Source of the DNA: Actinoplanes sp. NBC_00393
Lineage (GTDB): Bacteria; Actinomycetota; Actinomycetes; Mycobacteriales; Micromonosporaceae
Direction: 5' to 3'
Assembly (NCBI RefSeq): GCF_036053395.1
Contig: NZ_CP107942.1
Span: 1,578,501 to 1,642,500, forward strand
Length of the DNA: 64,000 nucleotides
Below, one piece after another: positions 25,584 to 32,221 of this stretch. Both the position numbers and the translations under genes were made by a program. A model generated the notes under the pieces. It did not search any database. It was not told the origin of the DNA and saw only the letters and a program-made list of their open reading frames with translations. The stretch's first letter is position 1; each line of letters opens with the position of its first letter.

Positions 25584-26738
25584 GTGGACGTCGACCTTGC
25601 CCTGATCGGATTCGGCGGCGCCACGTCGTTGCTGCTCAGCGCCCTCGATCGGCGTGGGGTACGCGGGCTGCGGATCGCCACGGTCGACCCGGAGCCGGCA
25701 CACGGCCATCACCGCACGTGGGCGTTCTGGACGGGTGCCGAGGACGAACTCGATCCGGTCCTGGACGCCGCCTGGTCGCAGGTCGATCTCTACGGGCCGT
25801 CCGGTTTGCGGCAGCTCGCGCTCGCGCCGATGCGCTACGCGATGGTCCAGTCCGGGCCGGTCTTCCAGCGCGCCGACGAGGCCGCGGCCCGGCTGGGCGT
25901 CAAGGTCGTCACGGCGAGCGCGGCCGCGCTCTCCGACAACGGCAAGATCGTCACGGTACGCGACGACGACGGCAAAACGATCATCCGGGCGCAGTGGGCG
26001 CTGGACTCGCGACCCGCCGCGCCGGCACGACCCGGGCGCACGTTCTGGTTGCAGCATTTCCGGGGCTGGTGGGTGCGGGCGGACACCGACGTCTTCGACC
26101 CGGCGTCGGCGATCCTGATGGACTTCCGGACCCGGCAGCCGGCCCACGGCGTGTCCTTCGGCTACGTGCTGCCGACCGGGCGTCGGACCGCGCTGATCGA
26201 GTACACCGAGTTCTCCCCGGCACGCCTCGACGACGCCGGGTATTCGCGGGCGCTCCGGGCGTACCTCCAGCTTCTTGATCTTCCGGAATTGACTGTCGAG
26301 AAGGTCGAGGACGGGGCGATCCCGATGACCGACGCCCCGTTCGCCGTCCGGCCGTCCCCGCGCGTGGTGCGGCTGGGCACCGCCGGTGGGGCGACCCGGC
26401 CGTCCACCGGGTACACCTTCTCGGCGATGCGGCGGCAGGCCGACCAGATCGCCGCCGCCCTGGCCGCCGGGGGCGATCCGGTGCCGGGTCCGGCGTACCC
26501 TCGTCGCCACCTCTGGATGGATGGGGTCGCGCTGCGCGCCTGGGACCGTGGCCTGGTCGCGGCCCCCGCGTTCTTCGAACGCCTCTTCACCCGCAACCCG
26601 CCCGACCGCGTGCTGCGCTTCCTCGACGGCCTCACCTCCCCGGCCGAGGAACTGGCGCTGATGGCCTCCACCCCGCTGCTCCCGATGACCCGCGCCGCCG
26701 CCGGCGACCTGCTGGCCCGCCTGCAAACCCGCAGCTGA
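25584..26738 (+). CDS. Lycopene cyclase family protein (CrtY-like)
   Basis: The 384-residue protein starts with GTG and an FAD-type dinucleotide motif (LALIGFGGATSLLLSAL). It has the CrtY family landmarks FWLQHFRGWWVRADTDVFDP, ILMDFRT, FGYVLPTGRRTALIEYTEFS and GGATRPSTGYTF. CrtY enzymes close the ends of lycopene to beta rings. No other carotenoid gene (crtE, crtB, crtI) is within this window, so it either acts on carotenoids made elsewhere or has another substrate. A tandem-repeat array begins immediately after its stop. Confidence 0.85.
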   Translation: MDVDLALIGFGGATSLLLSALDRRGVRGLRIATVDPEPAHGHHRTWAFWTGAEDELDPVLDAAWSQVDLYGPSGLRQLALAPMRYAMVQSGPVFQRADEAAARLGVKVVTASAAALSDNGKIVTVRDDDGKTIIRAQWALDSRPAAPARPGRTFWLQHFRGWWVRADTDVFDPASAILMDFRTRQPAHGVSFGYVLPTGRRTALIEYTEFSPARLDDAGYSRALRAYLQLLDLPELTVEKVEDGAIPMTDAPFAVRPSPRVVRLGTAGGATRPSTGYTFSAMRRQADQIAAALAAGGDPVPGPAYPRRHLWMDGVALRAWDRGLVAAPAFFERLFTRNPPDRVLRFLDGLTSPAEELALMASTPLLPMTRAAAGDLLARLQTRS

Positions 26739-27160
26739 CCTCCACTGCTGCTTCAGCGGCTGGGAGGCGACGCTGGGGGTCAGCTCGTTTGCTCGGCTGA
26801 CGCTCACTGTTGCTTCAGGGGCTGGGAGGCGACGCTGGGGGTCAGCTCGTTTGTTCGGCTGACGCTCACTGTTGCTTCAGGGGTTGGGAGGCGACGTTGG
26901 GCGTCAGCTCGTTTGTTCGGCTGACGCTCAATGTTGCTTCAGGGGCTGGGAGGCGACGCTGGGGGTCAGCTCGTTTGTTCGGCTGACGCTCACTGTTGCT
27001 TCAGGGGTTGGGAGGCGACGTTGGGCGTCAGCTCGTTTGTTCGGCTGACGCTCAATGTTGCTTCAGGGGCTGGGAGGCGACGCTGGGGGTCAGCTCGTTT
27101 GCTCGGCTGACCTCCACTGCTGCTTCAAGGGCCTGGAGGCAGCCCTGGCCGTCAGCCGAA
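26739..27160. repeat. Intergenic array of six 62-bp tandem repeats
   Basis: Units start at 26761, 26823, 26885, 26947, 27009 and 27071, exactly 62 bp apart, with partial units at both ends. Units 2 and 4 are identical and units 3 and 5 are identical, showing a 124-bp duplication. Each unit holds the inverted pair gtcagc and gctgac around an 11-base loop. The first and last partial units share cctccactgctgcttca. The period is not a multiple of three, so no repeated protein is encoded. The rest of the gap to 27196 shows nothing. Confidence 0.9.
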
Positions 27161-27196
27161 AGGCGGGCAGCGGCAGGTGGTTGGGCGGCGGGTTGG

Positions 27197-27610
27197 TCAG
27201 GTGGGCGTTGGCAGGGGCTTGGTGCACAGGACGTCCGGCATCGGGAGGTAGCCGAGCGCCTGCCAGAAGCGCAGGCCGGCCTCGTTGTCCGGCATGACCA
27301 GCAGGTTGACCCGTGGACAGCCCAGCTTTTGCAGGCGTGACTCCAGTTCGGCGACCATGCGGGAGGCGAAGCCTCGGCGGCGGTGCGACGGGTCGACGGC
27401 GAGGCGCAGGATCCAGCCGCGCCGGCCGTCGTAGGTGCCCATCACGACCGCGACGACCGCATCGTCCGACAGGCCCACCAGGAACAGCTCGGGGTCGCGG
27501 GTCAGCTTTGCCGCCAACTCGGCGCGGGGGACGACCTCACGGCCGGCGGCGGCCCACACCGCGGCCACCGTGTCGTAGTCGGACCACTGGAACTCCCGGA
27601 TCTGCAGCAT
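27197..27610 (-). CDS. GNAT-family N-acetyltransferase
   Basis: From the ATG at 27610 the protein has 137 residues with the GNAT core: beta strands ending in ILRLAVDPSHRRRGFASRMV (the RRRGFA acetyl-CoA pyrophosphate loop) and NEAGLRFWQALGYLPMP. It is closest in layout to YpeA-type acetyltransferases; the substrate is unknown. An upstream ATG at 27628 lies in an 18-bp repeat and was not chosen. Confidence 0.85.
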   Translation of the reverse strand: MLQIREFQWSDYDTVAAVWAAAGREVVPRAELAAKLTRDPELFLVGLSDDAVVAVVMGTYDGRRGWILRLAVDPSHRRRGFASRMVAELESRLQKLGCPRVNLLVMPDNEAGLRFWQALGYLPMPDVLCTKPLPTPT

Positions 27611-27624
27611 GCCCTCATGATCCG

Positions 27625-27688
27625 CCATCGGGTGGCGGCGAGGCCTCTGCCATCGGGTGGCGGCGAGAGGCCATCGGGTGGCGGCGAG
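27625..27688. repeat. Three copies of an 18-bp direct repeat
   Basis: The sequence ccatcgggtggcggcgag occurs at 27625, 27650 and 27671, separated by 7 and 3 bases. It lies upstream of the acetyltransferase start. A related but shorter segment follows at about 27699-27711. Confidence 0.8.
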
Positions 27689-27716
27689 AGGGCTCCGCCG
27701 TGGGGTGGCGGAAGCG

Positions 27717-27803
27717 TCAGCGGCGGTTGCGGCGGCGGATGGTGATGATGCCGGCCACGATCAGCAGCACCGGAAGGATCAGTCCCCACATCAGATAGCC
27801 CAT
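27717..27803 (-). CDS. 28-residue single-helix membrane peptide
   Basis: An ATG at 27803 opens a short frame, MGYLMWGLILPVLLIVAGII then TIRRRNRR. It is a single membrane helix with a strongly basic C-terminal end (positive-inside orientation). It follows the STAS gene by 34 bp in the same direction; an in-frame GTG at 27818 would add five residues. Its composition is unlike random GC-rich DNA, but no family is recognised. It is too short for most gene finders. Confidence 0.5.
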   Translation of the reverse strand: MGYLMWGLILPVLLIVAGIITIRRRNRR

Positions 27804-27837
27804 GGGGCCACGCTGCACGGCCGCAGCCGGCGGCGGA

Positions 27838-28218
27838 TCACCCCGGCGGAGTGAGACTCATGACGGCGGAAGCGCCGGTGAAGTGCAGGAGCCAGCGGAC
27901 GTGCGGGCGTACGCCGTCGACCGTGCAGGTCAGACCGGCGGCGGTGACCGTCTCGTGCACGGCCAGCAGGACCCGGACGCCCGCGCAGTCGCAGAACTCC
28001 ACGCCGGACAGGTCGAGCACCACGCGGCGGCCGGGAGCGTCGGCGATCAGGCGTTCGAGGCGCCGGGAGAGCGTGGCACAGGCCTGCACGTCGATGCTGC
28101 CGGAAATCGCGATCGTCAGCACGCGGGCGGTGGACCGGGCGGTGATCGCCACCTCCGGGGGCTCCTCCAACCGGGCGTACGCCAGCAGGTAGTCCTCGAA
28201 ACCGGTGTCATTGCGCAT
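27838..28218 (-). CDS. STAS-domain protein with non-canonical phosphorylation site
   Basis: The 126-residue protein (ATG at 28218) is a STAS domain: ARVLTIAISGSIDVQACATL, VVLDLSGVEFCDCAGVRVLL. The usual D-S-[ST/A]-G site that is phosphorylated in anti-sigma antagonists reads DCAG (77-80), so both possible Ser/Thr acceptors are missing. It may be permanently active, or regulated through cysteine. A tiny membrane peptide gene follows it. Confidence 0.82.
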   Translation of the reverse strand: MRNDTGFEDYLLAYARLEEPPEVAITARSTARVLTIAISGSIDVQACATLSRRLERLIADAPGRRVVLDLSGVEFCDCAGVRVLLAVHETVTAAGLTCTVDGVRPHVRWLLHFTGASAVMSLTPPG

Positions 28219-28323
28219 CCGTGCTCCAATGGTCGTTCGCACAGAGTAGGCGCATCGTGATGCTGTGCTAGCTGTTGTGCGCACCCACTATCCGGATCGC
28301 GCTCCGGGTTTGGCGGGCGGCGC

Positions 28324-29316
28324 TCACCCGTGCCGACGACGCAGCGTCTCGCCGGGCGGGACGTGGAAACGTGCCTGGTAGCGGGCCGCGAAGGCGGCCG
28401 GGCTGGCGAAACCCCACCGACGGGTGACAGCGTTCACCGACGTGTCATCCGGGTCGGCGGCGCGCAACTCGGCGTGGGCGGCCACCAGCCGGACCTCCCG
28501 GACGTACGCCATCGGTGTCATCCCGAACTGCCGCCCGAACTCGAGGCGCAGCTGGCCGTGGCTGATGCCCGCGGTCTCGGCGAGCGCCGCGACCGTGTAC
28601 GCCCGGCGCGGCTCGGCGTGGATCGCGTCGACCGCCGGCAGGATGCTGCGCGGCGCGTGCCGCCACGGCACCCGGTCCCGCAGCCGGTCGCGGTACTGGT
28701 GGTCGGCGGCCATCAGCAGCGAGGTCAGCACCGCCTCCTCCAGCGGCGCGGCCACGATCGGCTCGTAGAACATGCTGTTCGCGTTCTCGATCTCCGCGCC
28801 GAGGAAGCGGACCAGGCCGGTGACCGTACGCCCGGCGGCCTGCCCGGCCTCGATCCGGCCGGACAGCCGGATGGTGTCGCGGACGGTGAGATCGAGGATG
28901 GAACTCAGGTGCGCCTCCAGTGCGAGCCGGTCCACCTTGACGGCGAGCAGGTGGCAGTCGGCGCTGGCGTAGTGCAGTTCGGTGTCGCCGACCGGCCGGT
29001 AGACCGCGGCGTGGTCCGGTCCGCCGCTGATCGGTCGCCGGCCCTGGCACGCCGAGAACCGCCCGGCCCGGGCCACGTTGACGTGGTAGCTGTCCAGCCC
29101 TTCGGTGACCCCGGCGACGGCTGCGCCGTACCGGACGTCGGCCACGGTCAGCGAGCCGAGGTGCAGGAACGCGAACCGGGCGTCCAGCATCGCCCCCGGC
29201 TCGAGCAGGCGCATCGACCGCGGGTACAGATGCTCGCCGCAGACCGCGCGGGCCTCATCCGGATCACGTGTCCGAACCGATACGGCCGGCCGGATATGGC
29301 CGAGATGTGAATCCAT
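28324..29316 (-). CDS. AraC-family transcriptional regulator
   Basis: The 330-residue protein has an N-terminal AraC-binding-like domain (AraC_binding_2 type; FLHLGSLTVADVRYGA and HVNVARAGRFSACQG) and a C-terminal double helix-turn-helix (VAALAETAGISHGQLRLEF, then VTRRWGFASPAAFAARY with the PPGETLRRR end). Such proteins activate nearby catabolic or stress genes; the target is not evident because the neighbours are small unrelated genes. Confidence 0.9.
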   Translation of the reverse strand: MDSHLGHIRPAVSVRTRDPDEARAVCGEHLYPRSMRLLEPGAMLDARFAFLHLGSLTVADVRYGAAVAGVTEGLDSYHVNVARAGRFSACQGRRPISGGPDHAAVYRPVGDTELHYASADCHLLAVKVDRLALEAHLSSILDLTVRDTIRLSGRIEAGQAAGRTVTGLVRFLGAEIENANSMFYEPIVAAPLEEAVLTSLLMAADHQYRDRLRDRVPWRHAPRSILPAVDAIHAEPRRAYTVAALAETAGISHGQLRLEFGRQFGMTPMAYVREVRLVAAHAELRAADPDDTSVNAVTRRWGFASPAAFAARYQARFHVPPGETLRRRHG

Positions 29317-29365
29317 CGCCGTTAATGGTCGCCGGTGACCCGGAGTCCGGCAACCGGAACGCGGT

Positions 29366-29953
29366 TCAGCGGCGGACCCGGTAGCGGATGTGGGTGACCT
29401 CGGGCGTGTCGATCACCTGCACGATGTCGAGTTCGACGCGGGATTTCGCCGTGCCGAACAGCCGCTGCCCGCCTCCGAACAGCACCGGGATCTGGTGGAT
29501 CTGGATCTCGTCCAGGACGCCGGCCTCCAGTGCCCGCTGCGCGGTGTAGGCGCCGTGCACCAGCACCTCACGGTCCCCGGCGGCCGCCTTGGCCTGCTCC
29601 ATCGCCGACTCGATGCCGTCATTGACATACGTGACCAGCGGATAGTTCGCCACCGTCGGGCCGGGCGGGCGGTGACTCGGCACGAAGATCCGTACGCCCC
29701 GCCCGTGGTGGTCGCCGCCCCAGTGGTCGACCTGCTCGGCGGTGCGCCGCCCGACGAGGACCGCGCCGGTGGCGAAGACCCGGTCGAACAGGTCGCCGGC
29801 CGCACCTTCGGGCCGGGCGAACTCCCCGTCCGGCCCGAAGAACCACTCGTGCAGCCGCTCGAACCCGTCACCGCCGGGATTGTCCGGCCCGTCGTTCGGA
29901 CCGGAGATGTAGCCGTCGAGAGACATCGACATGTAGAGGACTGATACCGACAT
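29366..29953 (-). CDS. Dihydrofolate-reductase-family protein
   Basis: The 195-residue protein (ATG at 29953) begins MSVSVLYMSMSLDGYISGPN, the hallmark of the RibD_C/YyaP-like DHFR family. It continues with VLVGRRTAEQVDHWGG and DEIQIHQIPVLFGGGQRLFG. It is probably an NADPH-dependent reductase without a known substrate and is a second, distant paralogue of the gene at 25029. Confidence 0.88.
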   Translation of the reverse strand: MSVSVLYMSMSLDGYISGPNDGPDNPGGDGFERLHEWFFGPDGEFARPEGAAGDLFDRVFATGAVLVGRRTAEQVDHWGGDHHGRGVRIFVPSHRPPGPTVANYPLVTYVNDGIESAMEQAKAAAGDREVLVHGAYTAQRALEAGVLDEIQIHQIPVLFGGGQRLFGTAKSRVELDIVQVIDTPEVTHIRYRVRR

Positions 29954-30019
29954 AGCTTCGCTCCCTCTGGTCGTCCTGAGGCTAAGACCACCCGGCCCCG
30001 CGATTCTCATCGGTGCGGA

Positions 30020-30613
30020 TCAGACCGGGACGGTCCGGCGGGGACGCAGGCCGGGCAGCGCGCAGGCCAGGAAACAGGCCGCGCCGAGGCAGGTGTTGGC
30101 GTTGGCGACGGCCACGTTGACCATCGAGTCGGTGCCGGGCAGCACGTAGGCGCCGAGAGCCGAGATGCCGAAGAAGATGCAGCCCAGCAGGTTCACCGCG
30201 GGCTGCCACCATCCGGCCGGGCCGCGCGCCGGCAGCCAGCCGTGACGATCAGAGGCGACGTACGCGATGACGCCGGAAACCAGGAAGCAGATGGAACCGA
30301 ACGCGTCGGGCCGCCAGACCAGCCGGTCGTAGTCGGTGCTGGACATCGCGACCTGCAGCGCCTGGAACGTGGTGACGTTGAAGAACAGCGTCCCGGCCGA
30401 CTGGATGAGCGCCGCCCACCACGCCGGCGCCCGCCGGTCGGAACGCGCACCCCACGTCTGCAGGGCGCCGCCGCACGTGAAAAGGATCGACCCGACGAAA
30501 AAGGTCACCGCGTCCGCGGTCGGCCCGACCAGGTCGGCGTACGCGGGTATCGGGCCGACGAGGAAACACGTCGACCCGAGGGCGAAGAACAACGCCATCC
30601 ACATCGGGTCCAT
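30020..30613 (-). CDS. Multi-pass membrane protein of unknown function
   Basis: From ATG 30613 the protein has 197 residues and about five membrane helices (MALFFALGSTCFLVGPIPAY, FFVGSILFTCGGALQTW, and three more). The pattern of aromatic and Cys residues recurs in the two halves (FALGSTCFLVG and FGSICFLVSG), suggesting internal duplication. An alternative start at 30670 adds a basic unconvincing N-terminus and would overlap a candidate leader peptide on the other strand. No function can be assigned. Confidence 0.7.
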   Translation of the reverse strand: MDPMWMALFFALGSTCFLVGPIPAYADLVGPTADAVTFFVGSILFTCGGALQTWGARSDRRAPAWWAALIQSAGTLFFNVTTFQALQVAMSSTDYDRLVWRPDAFGSICFLVSGVIAYVASDRHGWLPARGPAGWWQPAVNLLGCIFFGISALGAYVLPGTDSMVNVAVANANTCLGAACFLACALPGLRPRRTVPV

Positions 30614-30668
30614 CGCACCGGTTCGAAACGGCGTGCGCCTCCCCCTCGGCGGATGACATCCTGGCCGC

Positions 30669-30728
30669 ATGTCTCAGCGCGCCGTACGGATGATGTGCCC
30701 CCTCCCGGGGCTCGTCGGCATGCGCTGA
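30669..30728 (+). CDS. Candidate Met-rich leader peptide upstream of metG
   Basis: A 19-codon frame reads MSQRAVRMMCPLPGLVGMR and then TGA. Three of its 18 internal residues are methionine, including an adjacent pair, which is high for GC-rich DNA. It ends 62 bp before the methionyl-tRNA synthetase start and is followed by an 11-bp imperfect hairpin (30738-30767). This is the classical layout of attenuation by a leader peptide, with ribosome stalling at Met codons when charged tRNA-Met is scarce. There is no clear ribosome-binding site; leaderless translation is possible. The role is inference. Confidence 0.45.
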   Translation: MSQRAVRMMCPLPGLVGMR

Positions 30729-30737
30729 AATCCGCTA

Positions 30738-30767
30738 CCAGCAGCCCCTGGCGACAGGGACTGCTGG
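30738..30767 (+). promoter_or_regulatory. Stem-loop in the metG leader
   Basis: The arms ccagcag-c-ccct (30738-30749) and aggg-a-ctgctgg (30756-30767) pair over 11 bp with one mismatch and a 6-base loop. The hairpin lies between the Met-rich leader peptide and the metG start. G-rich runs after it (30770 onward) could alternatively pair with the C-rich run at about 30698-30704 inside the leader, giving two exclusive folds. Confidence 0.5.
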
Positions 30768-30790
30768 CCGGGGGCGGATCGGGGACTGTC

Positions 30791-32128
30791 ATGACCTTCT
30801 ACGTCACCACCGCCATTCCGTACGTCAACGCGGCACCCCACCTCGGCCACGCCCTGGAATTCGTGCAGGCCGACGTGCTCGCCCGGCACCGGCGCCTGCG
30901 CGGCGACCGGGTGCGTTTCCTGACCGGCACGGACGAGAACGCTTCGAAGAACGTGACCGCGGCCGGTTCTCGGGACGTCGCCTCGTTCGTCGCAGCGAAC
31001 GCCGCCCGGTTCGCCGCGCTGGCCGGCCCGCTGTCGCTGTCCTTCGACGACTTCATCCGGACCAGCAGCGACCCGCGGCACCGCGAAGGTGTGCAGGCGC
31101 TGTGGCGGGCCAGCGCTGCCCGCGGCGACTTCGACCGGCGCAGCTACGAAGGCTGGTACTGCACCGGCTGCGAGCAGTTCTACGACGCCGCCGGGCGCTG
31201 CCCGGAGCACGGTGCGGCTCTGGAGCAGGTGACCGAGACGAACTGGTTCTTCCGGCTGTCCCGCTATGCCGGCGCCGTCCTCGACGCGCTGGAATCGGGG
31301 CGGATCCGCGTCGAGCCGGCCGCCCGCCGCAACGAGGTGCTGTCGTTCGTTCGGGCCGGCCTGACCGACATCAGCGTCTCCCGGCCGGCCGCACGGTCCG
31401 GTGGCTGGGGGATCCCGGTGCCGGACGATCCGGAACAGGTCGTGTACGTCTGGTGGGACGCGCTGGCCAACTATCTGACCGCCGATCCGCAGCGGTGGGC
31501 CGGGGCGGCCGAACGCGTGCACGTCATCGGCAAGGGCATCGTCCGGTTCCACGCTGTGTACTGGCCGGCGCTGCTGCTCTCCACCGGTCACCCGTTGCCC
31601 ACCGCGATCTTCGTGCACGACTACCTGACCGTGGACGGGGCGAAGATCTCGAAGAGCGCCGGCAACGCCGTCGATCCGGGGCAGTTGGCGGAGAGGTACG
31701 GCGACGACGCCCTGCGCTGGTGGCTGCTCCGCGACGTCGCGCGGGTGGGCGACACCGACTTCACCGAGGAGCGCCTGCTCACCCGGTATCACCAGGATCT
31801 GGCCAACGGACTCGGGAACCTGTTACGGCGTACGCTCGCTCTGGTCTCTCGATCTTCTTCCGTTGTTCCTGGTGAACCGCTCGGGCCGGACCTGCCGGAG
31901 CGGATCGACCGGGCGCTGGCGGCCTTCGACTTCCGGGCCGCGACCGGCGCGATCGTCGATGTCGTCACCGAGGCCAACCGGTACGCCGAGCGCGAGCAGC
32001 CGTGGAAACTCGCCGACCCCGGCCCGGTCCTGGCCCGGCTCGACGCGACCTGCCGGCTGCTCACCCGCGAGGTGGCGCCGTTCCTTCCCACCGGCGCCGC
32101 CCGGCAGTTCTTCCCCCGGATCCGGTAG
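30791..32128 (+). CDS. metG: Methionine--tRNA ligase
   Basis: The 445-residue class I synthetase charges tRNA-Met with methionine. It has the HIGH motif as HLGH (17-20) in VNAAPHLGHALE and KISKS (285-289) before AGNAVDPG. The zinc knuckle is C124-x2-C127-x9-C137-x2-H140, the C/C/C/H set known from the Thermus thermophilus enzyme. A helical anticodon-binding domain ends the protein; the C-terminal dimerisation extension found in E. coli is absent. Whether this is the only copy in the genome is unknown. A candidate leader peptide and hairpin precede it. Confidence 0.92.
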   Translation: MTFYVTTAIPYVNAAPHLGHALEFVQADVLARHRRLRGDRVRFLTGTDENASKNVTAAGSRDVASFVAANAARFAALAGPLSLSFDDFIRTSSDPRHREGVQALWRASAARGDFDRRSYEGWYCTGCEQFYDAAGRCPEHGAALEQVTETNWFFRLSRYAGAVLDALESGRIRVEPAARRNEVLSFVRAGLTDISVSRPAARSGGWGIPVPDDPEQVVYVWWDALANYLTADPQRWAGAAERVHVIGKGIVRFHAVYWPALLLSTGHPLPTAIFVHDYLTVDGAKISKSAGNAVDPGQLAERYGDDALRWWLLRDVARVGDTDFTEERLLTRYHQDLANGLGNLLRRTLALVSRSSSVVPGEPLGPDLPERIDRALAAFDFRAATGAIVDVVTEANRYAEREQPWKLADPGPVLARLDATCRLLTREVAPFLPTGAARQFFPRIR

Positions 32129-32221
32129 CGACATTTCTGTTGTCGCGCGCCGGCGGCGGCATCTACTGCTGCGGACCTCCGGCTTTCCCCGGCCGGGGCA
32201 CATCCCCTCGGAAGGAGCTTC

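Noticed and set aside
24537..26807. 756-residue antisense open frame over rpmG, rpsN, the DHFR-like and CrtY-like genes
   Set aside because: It covers four clear genes on the plus strand and has no recognisable domain.
26739..27160. Possible CRISPR array
   Set aside because: The units are contiguous 62-bp repeats with no unique spacers between them, and no cas genes are nearby.
26996..27340. Open frames across the 62-bp repeats (about 80-114 residues)
   Set aside because: The 62-bp period shifts the frame at each unit, the translations are low complexity and overlap the acetyltransferase gene on the other strand.
30671..30790. T-box riboswitch before metG
   Set aside because: I see no Stem I/antiterminator layout or conserved T-box sequence; the leader-peptide reading explains the region better.
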